Positions 43,488 to 54,063 of a stretch of DNA of 64,000 bases are shown piece after piece. The notes beneath the pieces were generated by a model, which worked only from the letters and a program-made list of their open reading frames with translations, was not told where the DNA came from and made no database searches. The translations under genes were made by a program, and so were the position numbers. Position 1 is the stretch's first letter; the number at the start of each line of letters is the position of its first letter. Source of the DNA: Tetzosporium hominis (GTDB lineage: Bacteria > Bacillota > Bacilli > Bacillales_A > Planococcaceae); contig NZ_NOKQ01000348.1 in NCBI RefSeq assembly GCF_002265435.1, positions 41,242 through 105,241 on the forward strand, given 5' to 3'.

Positions 43488-44856
43488 TCTTCAGTTCAAG
43501 TTCTACTACACACTCAATCTGAGAAGTTTGAGGGAACATATCCACCGGTTGGATAGAACGTACTTCATATTTCTTAGTAAGGCGTGCCAAATCTTTAGCT
43601 AGTGTTGACGGGTTACAAGAAGTATAAACAAAACGTTTTGGTTTTGTGCGAAGGACTACATCCATCAGTTCACTATCTAGTCCTGTGCGCGGTGGATCCG
43701 CCGTTAAAACGTCGACAGTGAAGCCTTCTTTTTGCCATTTAGTCACCCATTCTTCAGGAGTTCCCACTACAAATTGAGTGTTTTTCCGCTGATTGCGAGA
43801 AGCATTTTTCTTCGCATCAGAAACTGCTTCTGGCACAATGTCCATTCCACGAACTTCTTTTGCATCCCCAGCAAGCCACAGGCCTATTGTTCCCACGCCA
43901 CAATAAGCATCCACGACATTTTCAGTGCCTGTAAGATGTGCTGCCTTCTTAATTTCATTATACAGATGCACAGTTTGAACCGGGTTTAACTGGAAGAACG
44001 CACGAGCAGAAAGATCGAAGACTAGACTATCCAGCTTTTCAATCATCGTCTCTTTACCCCATAGATTAAATGTTGTTTCACCGAAAATTAAGCTAGAACG
44101 ATCTGCATTGATGTTTTGGCTGATTGATACGATGTCTGGACTCATCTGGACAATAGCTTGTGTCAGTTCTTCTTTATGAGGGAACTTTTTCTTTGTAGTG
44201 ATTAACGTCACTTGAAGTTGTCCAGTTTCAATTCCTTTTCGCACGACGATAGAGCGCATGATGCCTTGTGGGTCTTTGTCGTCGTATACAGGGATGCCTT
44301 TATCTTCGATGAACGCTTTGATTTGGTTTGTGATAGCCGTTGTATCGGGATGCTGTACGAGACATTTGTCGATATCTACAAGGAAATTTGAACCTGCAGC
44401 AAAAAGACCCGCAAGTACTTTGTTACCTTTTTTGCGCACTTGGAACTGGCTCTTATTGCGGTAATACCATGGGTCATCCATACCGATAGTTGGTTTTACT
44501 AGCTCTGCAGAAACGTCTGGTGAATAACGTTCGAGTGCTTGCAAGACGATATCTCTCTTTTCAACCAACTGGCGAGGATAGGTCATATGCTGTAGTTGAC
44601 AGCCTCCACATGTTTCATAGACTGGGCATGGTGGGGTTATGCGATCTTCAGAAGCTTCTCGGATCTGTTTGATTTTGGCTGTTGCAAACTTTCGTTGTAC
44701 ATCGGTCACGTGTGCTGTGATGACTTCACCTGGAAGTGCTCCTGGAACAAAGACCACATGTTTCTTAAAGAAACCTACGCCTTCACCATTGATTCCAAGT
44801 CGTTTGATGGTGAGTGGGAATTCTTGTCCTTCTTTGATAGTTACTTGTTCGTTCAT
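43483..44856 (-). CDS. rlmCD: 23S rRNA (uracil-C5)-methyltransferase RlmCD
   Basis: The 457-residue enzyme has an N-terminal TRAM domain (LTIKRLGINGEGVGFF), Fe-S cysteines in PPCPVYETCGGCQLQH, a SAM-binding core (VVDAYCGVGTIGLWLA) and the catalytic Cys region YTSCNPSTLAKDL. Firmicute enzymes of this type methylate U747 and U1939 of 23S rRNA. GTG 44865 is only 1 nt from AAGGA while ATG 44856 is 10 nt away, so ATG is chosen. Confidence 0.92.
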   Translation of the reverse strand: MNEQVTIKEGQEFPLTIKRLGINGEGVGFFKKHVVFVPGALPGEVITAHVTDVQRKFATAKIKQIREASEDRITPPCPVYETCGGCQLQHMTYPRQLVEKRDIVLQALERYSPDVSAELVKPTIGMDDPWYYRNKSQFQVRKKGNKVLAGLFAAGSNFLVDIDKCLVQHPDTTAITNQIKAFIEDKGIPVYDDKDPQGIMRSIVVRKGIETGQLQVTLITTKKKFPHKEELTQAIVQMSPDIVSISQNINADRSSLIFGETTFNLWGKETMIEKLDSLVFDLSARAFFQLNPVQTVHLYNEIKKAAHLTGTENVVDAYCGVGTIGLWLAGDAKEVRGMDIVPEAVSDAKKNASRNQRKNTQFVVGTPEEWVTKWQKEGFTVDVLTADPPRTGLDSELMDVVLRTKPKRFVYTSCNPSTLAKDLARLTKKYEVRSIQPVDMFPQTSQIECVVELELKS

Positions 44857-44905
44857 ACGCTTCACGTCCTTCTTAGTATGTCCTCATTATACAGGACAGT
44901 GGAAG

Positions 44906-45139
44906 TCAATGAAAAGGGATGGGTGTATTCACCGATTGTTTGCGCAATTCTTCTAATTCCCCAAAGTGATATCCTCGCTTTTTAGCTTCTTGAATGAATA
45001 GTGGCAGAGCCTCCGCATTATCTTGCGTTACGGTATGGAGCAAGATGATAGCTCCAGGGTGTAACTGATCTAGAAGTTCCTTAACTACAACATTGGTACC
45101 TCGACGTCTGTCGGCATGCAAGTCCACGATGCTACGCAA
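44906..45139 (-). pseudogene. Truncated polysaccharide deacetylase (PdaA C-terminus)
   Basis: The frame encodes about 77 residues with the deacetylase C-terminal block HPGAIILLHTVTQDNAEALP and then GYHFGELEEL, as in PdaA-type N-acetylmuramic acid deacetylases. The NodB metal and catalytic motifs are missing. There is no ATG, only TTG 45139, and no ribosome binding site; the yfhF terminator abuts it. This is a 3' remnant of a deleted gene. Confidence 0.75.
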
Positions 45140-45172
45140 AAAAACACACCCTTTTTCAAAGAGTGTGTGTAT
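45136..45172 (-). terminator. Terminator of yfhF
   Basis: Minus-strand arms ACACACTCTT and AAGGGTGTGT followed by TTTTTTT. Confidence 0.8.
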
Positions 45173-45183
45173 AAAAAGGTCTA

Positions 45184-46083
45184 TTATCCATAAATGTTTT
45201 TTAAAGCTTCTTGAGCAGTAGGGAACTCAAAGTGGAAGCCATGCTGAAGGAGGACTTCAGGAATCACTTGTTGCCCTTCCAAAACTAACTGACTCTTTTC
45301 ACCTAATGCTGCTTTTAACGCGACTCCTGGCACAGGGACAAGATGAGGGCGATGCAACACATTTCCTAATACACGACCGAAGTCGTCATTACGAAGTGGA
45401 CGTGGTGCCGTTACATTAAAAGCTCCTGTCAATTCATCAGTAGTCAACGCGAAGTATAAAGCATTTGCGACATCTTTGACATGCACCCAAGAGAGCCACT
45501 GTTTACCTGATCCTACTTTGCCACCGACAAAGAGTTTATAAGGTAGTGCCATGAGAGGTAGTGCTCCTTCATCTTTCCCTAAGATAACACCAAAACGTCC
45601 GTACGCAACTCGTACCCCGTACTGTTCAGCTGTTTTTGCCTTTGCTTCCCAATCTTCTACAGTTTTAGCCAAAAAGTCATCTGCTCGTTCAGAAGACTGC
45701 TCTGTATAGGTCTTGTGTTTTGAAGTTGGATAAATACCAACGGCAGAGGCGTTCACTAAAACTCGTGGTTTCACTTCCAGAGCACCGATAATTCGTAATA
45801 CTTCATCTGTAGCTTGCATCCGACTCTCGTAGATTTTCTTTTTTTGCTCGTCTGTCCATCGGCCTTCATTAATGGAAGTGCCGGCTAAATTGACGATGCC
45901 GTCAATGCCTTCTAATTGAGTCTCTGGTGCTGCTCCATCGGTCAACCATTTCACATACGTAACTGCTGAGTCACTTTTTTTATCTGAACGCGTCAGTATG
46001 TAAACCTGATGTCCTTGTGAAAGCAAAAGGTTTGTCAGTTCTTTTCCTACAAAACCGGTTCCACCTGTGATAGCAATCTTCAT
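45184..46083 (-). CDS. yfhF: TIGR01777 family epimerase-like protein YfhF
   Basis: The 299-residue extended SDR protein begins MKIAITGGTGFVGKELTNLL (NAD(P)-binding GxxGxxG) and contains NLAGTSINEGRW and WVHVKDVANA, typical of the YfhF/SulA-like sugar epimerase relatives. The C-terminal DUF1731 part is present. AAAGGAGGTC fits ATG 46083. It is divergent from recX, as yfhF is close to recX in B. subtilis. Substrate unknown. Confidence 0.92.
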   Translation of the reverse strand: MKIAITGGTGFVGKELTNLLLSQGHQVYILTRSDKKSDSAVTYVKWLTDGAAPETQLEGIDGIVNLAGTSINEGRWTDEQKKKIYESRMQATDEVLRIIGALEVKPRVLVNASAVGIYPTSKHKTYTEQSSERADDFLAKTVEDWEAKAKTAEQYGVRVAYGRFGVILGKDEGALPLMALPYKLFVGGKVGSGKQWLSWVHVKDVANALYFALTTDELTGAFNVTAPRPLRNDDFGRVLGNVLHRPHLVPVPGVALKAALGEKSQLVLEGQQVIPEVLLQHGFHFEFPTAQEALKNIYG

Positions 46084-46162
46084 GAAATGACCTCCTTTTT
46101 TTAGTATGATACTATAGAAGGTACCCGAAAATCTCGTAACTGAACCAAAGGAGCTGATCTTT

Positions 46163-46969
46163 ATGCCTGTCATTACAAAAATTACAAGACAGAAGAAAAA
46201 TCTAGATCGCTACAATATCTACTTAGATGAAGCCTATGCGTTCAGTGTAGATGAAAGCGTGTTGATTCAACACCAGTTGACGAAAGGGAAAGTTCTTGTC
46301 GACTTTGAGATGGACGACATGATTTACGAGGACGAGGTCCGCAAAGCATTCAGTGCGGCTCTGAACTATTTGAGCTACCGGATGCGAAGCGAGCAGGAAG
46401 TGAAGAAAAAGCTATTAGATGTAGGATACGGAGAAGCAGTAGCGTTAGAAGCTATAAAAAAACTTCATGACTACAATTATATAAATGATGAAGCATTCTC
46501 TAAAGCTTTGCTATCTACAGAGAAAAATTCATCGAAAAAAGGACCAAATGCAATTCGCCAGTCCTTGAAACAAAAAGGCATCGATGAAGAGACGAGGCAA
46601 CAGACGCTCGAAGGGTATACGGAACAAGAGCAACTAGAAGTCGCAATGGCACTTGCAGAGAAAGTACTGCGAAGTTCAGCACGTCTTACACCTTCCCAAC
46701 AAAAAAAGAAGATTCAAGATCTACTGGCACGAAAAGGTTTTCCATTCCAAATCGGAAAGACCGTTATTCAAAGGCTTGAAGACGAGTTTGAAACGGACGG
46801 ATGGGCCGACAAGTTAGCTGATCAAGGAGAAAAGGCGTGGATAAAAGCGTCTAGCAAGTATTCGGGAAGAGAAAGACGTCAAAAAGTTAAACAACAGCTC
46901 TATGGAAAAGGGTTTCCGCTAGATATAATTGATGCATTTATAGAGCAGAAGGAGCAAGAAGATGGATAA
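46163..46969 (+). CDS. recX: Recombination regulator RecX
   Basis: The 268-residue protein contains tandem RecX three-helix repeats: LSYRMRSEQEVKKKLLDVGY, then NDEAFSKALLSTEK and RQKVKQQLYGKGFPLDIIDAF. RecX modulates RecA filaments. AAAGGAG is well spaced from ATG 46163. The last 8 nt overlap yfhH, as in B. subtilis. Confidence 0.93.
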   Translation: MPVITKITRQKKNLDRYNIYLDEAYAFSVDESVLIQHQLTKGKVLVDFEMDDMIYEDEVRKAFSAALNYLSYRMRSEQEVKKKLLDVGYGEAVALEAIKKLHDYNYINDEAFSKALLSTEKNSSKKGPNAIRQSLKQKGIDEETRQQTLEGYTEQEQLEVAMALAEKVLRSSARLTPSQQKKKIQDLLARKGFPFQIGKTVIQRLEDEFETDGWADKLADQGEKAWIKASSKYSGRERRQKVKQQLYGKGFPLDIIDAFIEQKEQEDG

Positions 46970-47279
46970 GAAATATAGTCAGATGACACCTGAAGAGCTT
47001 CGTCAAGAAGTGGCTAACCTAAAAGAAAAAGCAAGAAAAGCGGAGCAACTAGGCATCGTAAACGAGTATGCAGTTTATGAAAGAAAAGCCACGATGGCCC
47101 AGTCATATTTATTGGATCCTACTACCATTGTTCCTGGCGAACTTTACAGTATAGAGGGCGATCCTGGTGTTTACTTCAAAGTGGATTATCTAAAAGGACG
47201 ATTTGCGTGGGGCCATAGGTTAGGCGGAGAACGTTACGAAGAAGCTTTACCTATAGCACTCTTGAAAGCAATTAAATAA
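46962..47279 (+). CDS. yfhH: YfhH (DUF1811) protein
   Basis: The 105-residue protein begins MDKKYSQMTPEELRQEV, with an N-terminal helix pair and a C-terminal SH3-like part: VPGELYSIEGDPGVYFKVDY and FAWGHRLGGE. This is the DUF1811/YfhH family, found next to recX in bacilli. AAGGAGCAAG in the recX end serves as its site. Function unknown. Confidence 0.92.
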   Translation: MDKKYSQMTPEELRQEVANLKEKARKAEQLGIVNEYAVYERKATMAQSYLLDPTTIVPGELYSIEGDPGVYFKVDYLKGRFAWGHRLGGERYEEALPIALLKAIK

Positions 47280-47306
47280 CCTCTAGCTAAGGCTAGAGGT
47301 TATTTT
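47274..47306. terminator. Bidirectional terminator
   Basis: AATAACCTCTAGC and its complement around TAAG, between yfhH and yfhP. Confidence 0.82.
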
Positions 47307-47315
47307 AATGAACAG

Positions 47316-48296
47316 TCAATCTAAATTGAAGTCCAGCTTTTTATGAAGTTTATCTTCACTAAAAATCCAACCTGTGTATGAGTTAACGATTTCAAGGTCG
47401 TCATCAAGGTGGGCAACCGCTACGAAGGGATAGTAATCGTTGCTTCGGTAGCGAAGGTCTATGAAGCGGACTTCATGAATTCCATCATGACGTGTAATTT
47501 CCCAGCGATAGAGCGGCGAAAACGATAAGAAGGCATCAATGTTTTTATCTTTTAAAGCGGCTCTTACAACTGGATCTTCTGGAAGTGGTTGGCGTTCAAA
47601 CTTATCGTAGATGGTGATATTCCGGCCATAAGCTCGTCCCACATAATAATGGTTGCCGTCAATCGCTGCAATGCGCCATTGGTAAAAGCGCATCGTTGGT
47701 GCGATGATGATCCGCTCAGCTTTCGGGATTTTTAGTTTAACCGCATGACGAACCGCGTTCTGCACTTGGAACCTCACGATATAGTAGACCACTATAATTC
47801 CGTACATAACTAAAAATGTAGGAACAGGATCTGCTCCGAGCGCCCATATCAAAAGTCCGATGACGTGGATACCGAAAATAATTGGATCAAATGTGTTGAT
47901 CACGCCAAGCGCGACCCATTGGTTTGAAATGGGGCGTAACGCTTGTGTTCCGTATGAATTGAATATATCTACAAAGACATGTAGGAATACAGCTAAGAAA
48001 GTCCACAACCATACATGTAGCATGTCTGCTGATGGAAAAATGATGCTTAATCCTAGTGTTATCAACAGAGGCCAAGTTACTACAGCAGGAATAGAATGAG
48101 TAGCACCTCTGTGATGACGAATATAGACGGCATTATTTCGAAGTTTTAAGACAGTGTCAATATCGGGTGCTTGTGACCCAATAATCGTTCCTGCGAGTAC
48201 GGCTGTAAATGTAATAGAGTGGTTTGCGACGACCGGATCAATTGTTGCCAATCCTCCGAGGGCTATTCCCATCACGATGTGTGTACCAGTGTCCAT
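47316..48296 (-). CDS. yfhP: YfhP-type membrane metal-dependent hydrolase (YdjM family)
   Basis: The 326-residue protein begins MDTGTHIVMGIALGGLA and has about five membrane helices. The conserved acidic and His sites are GSQAPDIDTVL, HHRGATHS and HVFVDIFNSYGTQ, as in the YdjM/LexA-regulated inner membrane hydrolase family. A soluble C-terminal half follows. AAGGAGGGTG lies before ATG 48296. It is divergent from mutY. Confidence 0.9.
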   Translation of the reverse strand: MDTGTHIVMGIALGGLATIDPVVANHSITFTAVLAGTIIGSQAPDIDTVLKLRNNAVYIRHHRGATHSIPAVVTWPLLITLGLSIIFPSADMLHVWLWTFLAVFLHVFVDIFNSYGTQALRPISNQWVALGVINTFDPIIFGIHVIGLLIWALGADPVPTFLVMYGIIVVYYIVRFQVQNAVRHAVKLKIPKAERIIIAPTMRFYQWRIAAIDGNHYYVGRAYGRNITIYDKFERQPLPEDPVVRAALKDKNIDAFLSFSPLYRWEITRHDGIHEVRFIDLRYRSNDYYPFVAVAHLDDDLEIVNSYTGWIFSEDKLHKKLDFNLD

Positions 48297-48415
48297 GCAA
48301 ACGTCACCCTCCTTTATAAATGGATTGTTACTAGAATATAAGAAAATGAATAAGATTCCTAGCACAATGACTTTACCCTTTTCTAAAAGAATCTAATCCG
48401 AGAGGACAACGAGAT

Positions 48416-49462
48416 ATGAGTGAAACAAAAACAAATTTCATCCGTCGCGAACTGGTGAATTGGTATAGAGAAGAAAAACGAGATTTACCGTGGCGTCATT
48501 CTAGGGACCCTTACCATATATGGATTTCAGAAGTCATGCTTCAGCAAACACGTGTGGATACAGTCATTCCTTATTTTGAACGTTTTATTCAAGCATTTCC
48601 CACGATGCAACACTTGGCTGCGGCAGAAGAAGGAGACCTACTAAAGCTTTGGGAAGGTCTTGGCTATTACTCCCGCGCGAGAAACTTACAACATGGTGTT
48701 CGTGAAGTGATTGAAGAATATCAAGCCAAAGTACCGGAGACAAGAGAAGAAATAAGCAGTATTCGAGGAATCGGACCTTATACAGCAGGAGCCATTCTCA
48801 GTATCGCATATGGCAAGCCGGAGCACGCAGTGGATGGCAACGTCATGCGTGTGCTAAGTCGTCTGTACGCAATCGAAGAAGACATCGCCTTACCGAAGAC
48901 ACGCAAAACATTCGAACAGCTCGTCACGTTACTCATCGATCCGGAAGATGCGTCATCTTTCAATCAAGGACTGATGGAACTTGGAGCTCTGATCTGTACT
49001 CCCCAAAAACCGAAGTGTCTGCTTTGTCCTGTTCGAGAAGAATGCCGTGCATTTGAAGAAGGCAAAACGGACTCTCTTCCTATTAAAAGTAAAAAAACGA
49101 AAGTGAAAAAAATCACATACTCTGCCTACTTGTTGCAAAGAGCAGATGGGAAGTGGTTGGTAGAGCAACGAGGAGAAGGGCTTCTCGCGAAAATGTGGCA
49201 GTTCCCTCTCATCGAAGCGACAGATACGTCGTGGCAAGAGCGTTATGGCATCACATGGATTGATGTAGAGTCCATTGGGGAAGTCACGCATAAGTTTAGT
49301 CATTTGACTTGGGATATCCAGGTTTTCCAAGGGAAAGTGGAGCAAAAAGAGAACGCTCAGCTGGGTCAGTGGGTGACAGAAGAAGAGCTTGCCAAGCTAC
49401 CACTACCCGTTCCTGTACAGAAAATGATGCGCCTTCGAGTTGACAGATCTTTAGAAAATTAG
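48416..49462 (+). CDS. mutY: A/G-specific adenine glycosylase
   Basis: The 348-residue DNA repair enzyme removes adenine mispaired with 8-oxoguanine. It has the helix-hairpin-helix RGIGPYTAGAILS, catalytic Asp in AVDGNVMRVLSR, a [4Fe-4S] loop C-x6-C-x2-C-x5-C (CTPQKPKCLLCPVREEC), and a C-terminal Nudix-like 8-oxoG recognition domain. GAGGACAAC lies before ATG 48416. Confidence 0.96.
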   Translation: MSETKTNFIRRELVNWYREEKRDLPWRHSRDPYHIWISEVMLQQTRVDTVIPYFERFIQAFPTMQHLAAAEEGDLLKLWEGLGYYSRARNLQHGVREVIEEYQAKVPETREEISSIRGIGPYTAGAILSIAYGKPEHAVDGNVMRVLSRLYAIEEDIALPKTRKTFEQLVTLLIDPEDASSFNQGLMELGALICTPQKPKCLLCPVREECRAFEEGKTDSLPIKSKKTKVKKITYSAYLLQRADGKWLVEQRGEGLLAKMWQFPLIEATDTSWQERYGITWIDVESIGEVTHKFSHLTWDIQVFQGKVEQKENAQLGQWVTEEELAKLPLPVPVQKMMRLRVDRSLEN

Positions 49463-49561
49463 CTGATACTACTTTTTTCCTTCTAGTATTGTTATAATGT
49501 GTAACATCACATATAAAATAGATAGGTTTTTCAGCTTGTCATTGGAGAAGGTGGCTACATC

Positions 49562-50107
49562 ATGACCATTCCGTTGGAAGGAGAAATGATCCAGATTCAC
49601 AGCTACAAGCATAATGGCAATATTCATCGTGTCTGGCATGAGACAATGGTACTTAAAGGGACTAAAAACATTGTCATTGCTGCGAACGACCGTACCTTAG
49701 TGACAGAATCAGATGGCCGGACCTGGGTTACAAGAGAACCGTCTATCTGTTACTACCATGCGGAATATTGGTTTAATATTATTTGTATGTTGCGTGAAGA
49801 TGGGGTGTATTATTACATCAACTTGAGTTCGCCATTTGTCTACGAGGACCGGATGCTGAAGTATATTGATTATGATCTGGACATGAAAGTGTTTCCTGAT
49901 CAGTCCTATACTCTTCTGGACGAAGATGAGTACGAACAGCACAAAAAGGAAATGAATTATCCACAAGAAATTGATATTATTCTTAAGCGAACAATCCAGA
50001 CGTTAAAACAATGGATTCAGCAAAAGAAAGGACCGTTCGCTCCTGATTTCATTGATGCGTGGACGGCACGTTATCAATTCCATAAGGATATTCAAAAGAC
50101 CGAATAA
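49562..50107 (+). CDS. ygaC: Nucleoside tri-/diphosphate phosphatase YgaC (DUF402)
   Basis: The 181-residue protein is a DUF402/Ntdp fold enzyme. The family blocks are [31 protein letters not shown] and [14 protein letters not shown] with clustered acidic residues for metal. Relatives hydrolyse NTPs and NDPs. GGAGAAGG lies upstream of ATG 49562. The order mutY-ygaC-ygaD is a bacillal synteny. Confidence 0.92.
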   Translation: MTIPLEGEMIQIHSYKHNGNIHRVWHETMVLKGTKNIVIAANDRTLVTESDGRTWVTREPSICYYHAEYWFNIICMLREDGVYYYINLSSPFVYEDRMLKYIDYDLDMKVFPDQSYTLLDEDEYEQHKKEMNYPQEIDIILKRTIQTLKQWIQQKKGPFAPDFIDAWTARYQFHKDIQKTE

Positions 50108-50138
50108 ACCTGTTGCGATCGCCGCAACAGGTTTCGTC
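50103..50138 (+). terminator. Terminator-like hairpin after ygaC
   Basis: AAACCTGTTGCG and CGCAACAGGTTT form a 12-bp stem; the following T tract is weak (CGTCTT). Confidence 0.6.
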
Positions 50139-50164
50139 TTGCCTATAAAAAGAAGGAGGAAGCT

Positions 50165-51910
50165 ATGGGAGTAATTCGACGCTACATGCAATTTGTAAAG
50201 CCCTATAACTGGCAAATCATTGTGACAATCTTAATAGGAATCGTTAAGTTTGCAATTCCTTTATTTATTCCTATTCTCATCAAAATTGTAATTGATGACA
50301 TTATCGGAGGAGATATGACGGAGGCTGAAAAACTTCGTCAATTGTTCTACTGGATAGGTGGGACTGCCCTTGTGTTTTTCCTCGTTCGGCCACCAATTGA
50401 ATATTATAGACAGTACCTCGCTCAATATGTCAGTAACAAAATTTTGTTTGATATTCGGGAGCAATTGTTTGATCATTTACAAAAACTGAGTTTGAAATAT
50501 TACGCTAACACACGTGCTGGTGAAGTGATTTCTCGAGTGATCAATGACGTGGAGCAGACCAAAAACTTTGTCGTCATCGGACTAATGAATGTGTGGTTGG
50601 ACCTTGCCACTATTTTAATAGCTATTGGAATCATGTTGACCCTTAACGTGAAGCTGACAATAGTGACTTTGATTGCTTTTCCGTTCTATGCATTCAGCGT
50701 AAAGTTTTTCTTCGGGCGTCTTCGAGACCTCACGCGACAACGTTCGCAGGCACTTGCTGGGGTACAGAGTTATTTGCATGAACGCGTTCAAGGAATGAGC
50801 GTCATCAAGACGTTTACTTTAGAGTCGCACGAACAAAAGAACTTCGACGAAGCCAATGGGGAGTTCTTAGATAAAGCAATCGACCAGACAAAGTGGAATG
50901 CCAAAGCGTTTGCAGTCGTAAATACGATCACAGATGTAGCGCCATTACTCGTTATAGCTTATGCAGGTTATGAAGCCATTACGGGAAACCTCTCAGTAGG
51001 TACAATGGCGGCATTTGTTGCCTATATCGAACGTCTTTACAGCCCACTTCGCCGTCTAGTTAACTCTTCAACAACGCTAACACAGGCAGTAGCCTCTATG
51101 GACCGAATGTTCGAGTTGATGGATGAGGGATATGAAGTCCAAAATCGCCCTACTGCCAAGCCGGTAGGCCGTGTAAATGGAGGATTAACTTTTAAAGACG
51201 TTTATTTCCAATACGAAGAACAAGGAGAACCCGTCTTAAGAGGTATCAACTTCGATATTAAGCCTGGACAAACGGTTGCTTTTGTAGGGATGAGTGGAGG
51301 CGGGAAATCCACCATCATCAGTCTACTTCCTCGCTTTTATGATGTAACTGATGGCTCCATTCGTCTGGATAATCAAGATATTCGAGATGTAACCATTGAG
51401 TCTCTTCGTAAACAAATTGGTCTTGTGCTTCAAGATACATTATTGTTTAGTGACTCAATCAAAATGAATATCGCGATGGGAAATCCAAAAGCTAGTGATG
51501 AGGAAATCATCGCAGCTGCCAAAGCGGCCAATGCTCATGACTTCATCATGGGATTACCGAATGGCTACGACACTACAGTTGGTGAGAGAGGCGTCAAACT
51601 ATCAGGTGGTCAGAAACAACGGATTGCTATAGCACGAGTATTTTTAAAAGATCCGCGTATTTTAGTTCTGGATGAAGCCACATCTGCTCTTGATTTAGAG
51701 AGTGAAGCACTCATTCAAGATTCACTTGAGAGACTTGCAAAAGACCGCACGACACTCATTGTGGCACACCGATTATCAACGATTACTCATGCTGATCAAA
51801 TCTTAGTAGTGGAACACGGTCAAATTACAGAATCTGGGACACACTCGGAGCTTATGATGGCCCAAGGTGCCTATTACAATCTCTTCCAAGTACAACAATT
51901 AGAAAATTAG
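50165..51910 (+). CDS. ygaD: ABC exporter YgaD (fused permease and ATPase)
   Basis: The 581-residue half-transporter has a six-helix membrane domain (residues about 15-310) and an ATPase domain with Walker [10 protein letters not shown], signature LSGGQKQR and Walker [13 protein letters not shown]. It resembles MsbA/BmrA-type multidrug exporters and should work as a dimer. AGAAGGAGG before ATG 50165 is strong. Substrate unknown. Confidence 0.92.
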   Translation: MGVIRRYMQFVKPYNWQIIVTILIGIVKFAIPLFIPILIKIVIDDIIGGDMTEAEKLRQLFYWIGGTALVFFLVRPPIEYYRQYLAQYVSNKILFDIREQLFDHLQKLSLKYYANTRAGEVISRVINDVEQTKNFVVIGLMNVWLDLATILIAIGIMLTLNVKLTIVTLIAFPFYAFSVKFFFGRLRDLTRQRSQALAGVQSYLHERVQGMSVIKTFTLESHEQKNFDEANGEFLDKAIDQTKWNAKAFAVVNTITDVAPLLVIAYAGYEAITGNLSVGTMAAFVAYIERLYSPLRRLVNSSTTLTQAVASMDRMFELMDEGYEVQNRPTAKPVGRVNGGLTFKDVYFQYEEQGEPVLRGINFDIKPGQTVAFVGMSGGGKSTIISLLPRFYDVTDGSIRLDNQDIRDVTIESLRKQIGLVLQDTLLFSDSIKMNIAMGNPKASDEEIIAAAKAANAHDFIMGLPNGYDTTVGERGVKLSGGQKQRIAIARVFLKDPRILVLDEATSALDLESEALIQDSLERLAKDRTTLIVAHRLSTITHADQILVVEHGQITESGTHSELMMAQGAYYNLFQVQQLEN

Positions 51911-51913
51911 ATA

Positions 51914-51954
51914 CACAGCAAATCCTTCATAACGAAAGGATTTGCTGTTTTTTT
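51914..51954 (+). terminator. Terminator of ygaD
   Basis: ACAGCAAATCCTT (51915-51927) pairs with AAGGATTTGCTGT, followed by T7. Confidence 0.88.
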
Positions 51955-52065
51955 ATGTTCTTTAGTGAAAAAAAGAGATTGCAAGTAAGCCGAAGATGTG
52001 TAAAATTATACTTACATAAAATTCACTCTAAAACGAATTTTCAGAATAGTGGAGAGGGGCACATC

Positions 52066-53085
52066 ATGACAAATCGTAAAGCAGTGCTAGAGGTTAAAAA
52101 CCTGCAGACATCTTTCTTCACAGATGATGGTGTTATTCCTTCTGTGGACTTTGTAGACTTCGAGGTTCGAGAAGGTGAAATTCTTGGGATAGTAGGAGAA
52201 TCAGGAAGTGGAAAGAGCGTAACATCCCTATCGGTCATGGGACTTATCCCTTCACCACCAGGAAAAATCACTTCTGGTGAAATCCTTTATAACGGGAACG
52301 ACATTACAACCTATAACGAAAAACAAATGCGTCAGATTCGTGGGAATGAAATTGCTATGATCTTTCAAGAACCTATGACGTCTCTAAACCCGCTCTTTAC
52401 CATCGGAAGTCAGATGATGGAAGCTGTACTTTTACATAAAAAGGGCTGGTCTAAAAAACAAGCCCAAGCACGCTCTATAGAAATGCTGAAGCTAGTCGGG
52501 CTTCCGCGCGCTGAAGAGTTGATGAAAGATTATCCGCATCAACTCTCAGGGGGTATGCGACAACGAGTGATGATTGCTATGGCGCTCGTTTGTGATCCGA
52601 AAGTATTGATTGCTGATGAACCGACTACGGCACTGGATGTCACGATTCAAGCACAAATTTTAAAACTTATGAAAGATTTAAATACGCGACTAAACACTGC
52701 GATTATCTTGATTACGCATGACTTAGGTGTGGTTGCAGAAACGTGTGAACGTGTTGTGGTCATGTATGCAGGAAAAGTGGTTGAAGAAGGGCCGGTGGAG
52801 CGAATCTTTACGAATCCACAACATCCATACACAAAAGGCTTGCTTGCGTCAGTACCCGATATGCGATTTAAAAAACAATCCTTGTACTCGATTCCTGGAA
52901 ATGTTCCAAAGCCTGGCTCCATCAAAGAAGGCTGCCGATTTGCAGCGCGTTGTTCTGAAGTGTTCGGGCGATGCACGGTGGAATCACCTCCGCTTTATCA
53001 AACAGCACCTGATCATAAGACACGATGCTTTTTATATGATCCAGAGGAGGTAGCGGCACATGACAGAGCCATTGTTGAAAGTTGA
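52066..53085 (+). CDS. appD: Oligopeptide ABC transporter ATPase AppD
   Basis: The 339-residue ATPase energises peptide import. Walker A is GESGSGKS, signature LSGGMRQR, Walker B VLIADEPTTALD, and the C-terminal Opp/Dpp extension CRFAARCSEVFGRC has paired Cys. GGAGAGGGG supports ATG 52066. The order D-F-A-B-C of the five genes equals the B. subtilis app operon, which is why app names are used; opp or dpp would be equally valid by family. It overlaps appF by 26 nt. Confidence 0.88.
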   Translation: MTNRKAVLEVKNLQTSFFTDDGVIPSVDFVDFEVREGEILGIVGESGSGKSVTSLSVMGLIPSPPGKITSGEILYNGNDITTYNEKQMRQIRGNEIAMIFQEPMTSLNPLFTIGSQMMEAVLLHKKGWSKKQAQARSIEMLKLVGLPRAEELMKDYPHQLSGGMRQRVMIAMALVCDPKVLIADEPTTALDVTIQAQILKLMKDLNTRLNTAIILITHDLGVVAETCERVVVMYAGKVVEEGPVERIFTNPQHPYTKGLLASVPDMRFKKQSLYSIPGNVPKPGSIKEGCRFAARCSEVFGRCTVESPPLYQTAPDHKTRCFLYDPEEVAAHDRAIVES

Positions 53086-54049
53086 AGGACTGAAAAAGTA
53101 TTTTCCGGTGAAAAATGGTCTCTTCGGGAAAACGACGGGTCATGTAAAAGCAGTAGACGATGTATCCTTTTATGTGAATGAAGGAGAGACGTTAGGGATT
53201 GTTGGAGAATCTGGCTGCGGAAAGTCTACTACAGGCCGCATGCTAATGCGTTTACTAGAACCAACAGAAGGAACCGTAACATTTAATGGCCAAGAGCTGA
53301 CAAAATTATCTCCACAAGAGATGCGTAAGGCTCGCAGGGAAATTCAAATGGTGTTCCAAGATCCGTATGCGTCTTTAAACCCAAGACATACCGTAGAAAA
53401 GATCTTGATGGAGCCTCTTATTGTGCACAACATCGGGGACACAAAATCACGAAAGAAGATGGTTCGTGACTTTCTAGAAATTGTAGGTCTCAGCAGCTAT
53501 CACGCGAAACGCTATCCACACCAATTTAGTGGCGGGCAGAGACAGCGAATTGGAATTGCTCGTGCATTAATGACGAATCCGAAACTTATCATTGCAGATG
53601 AGCCAGTCTCAGCGCTAGATGTATCGATTCAAGCGCAAGTATTGAACTTGATGCAAAAGTTGCAACGCGAACTAAAGCTTACTTATATCTTTATTGCGCA
53701 TGACTTAGGTGTCGTTCGTCATATAAGTGACCGTGTAGGTGTGATGTATCTAGGGAAGATGGTCGAGCTTGCGTCGAGTGAGAATCTTTACGCAGAACCG
53801 CTTCACCCTTACACCAAAGCCTTGCTATCTGCAGTTCCTGTCCCGGATCCAAATTTTACCCGGGAAGAGATTTTGTTAGAAGGGGACATTCCGAGCCCTT
53901 CAAATCCACCAAGTGGATGCACATTCCATACACGCTGTCCATTTGCTATGGACCGTTGTAAGCAAGTCGTTCCTCAACTAGAGGAAATCAAAGCAGGTCA
54001 TTATGTTGCGTGTCATTTATATGATGCGGACATGATAGATAAAAATTAA
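53060..54049 (+). CDS. appF: Oligopeptide ABC transporter ATPase AppF
   Basis: The 329-residue partner ATPase has Walker [11 protein letters not shown]-loop [13 protein letters not shown], signature FSGGQRQR and Walker [13 protein letters not shown], then the C-terminal [14 protein letters not shown] motif. GGAGG lies before ATG 53060, within the end of appD. It heterodimerises with AppD under the permeases. Confidence 0.9.
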   Translation: MTEPLLKVEGLKKYFPVKNGLFGKTTGHVKAVDDVSFYVNEGETLGIVGESGCGKSTTGRMLMRLLEPTEGTVTFNGQELTKLSPQEMRKARREIQMVFQDPYASLNPRHTVEKILMEPLIVHNIGDTKSRKKMVRDFLEIVGLSSYHAKRYPHQFSGGQRQRIGIARALMTNPKLIIADEPVSALDVSIQAQVLNLMQKLQRELKLTYIFIAHDLGVVRHISDRVGVMYLGKMVELASSENLYAEPLHPYTKALLSAVPVPDPNFTREEILLEGDIPSPSNPPSGCTFHTRCPFAMDRCKQVVPQLEEIKAGHYVACHLYDADMIDKN

Positions 54050-54063
54050 GTGGAGGGGTCTTA

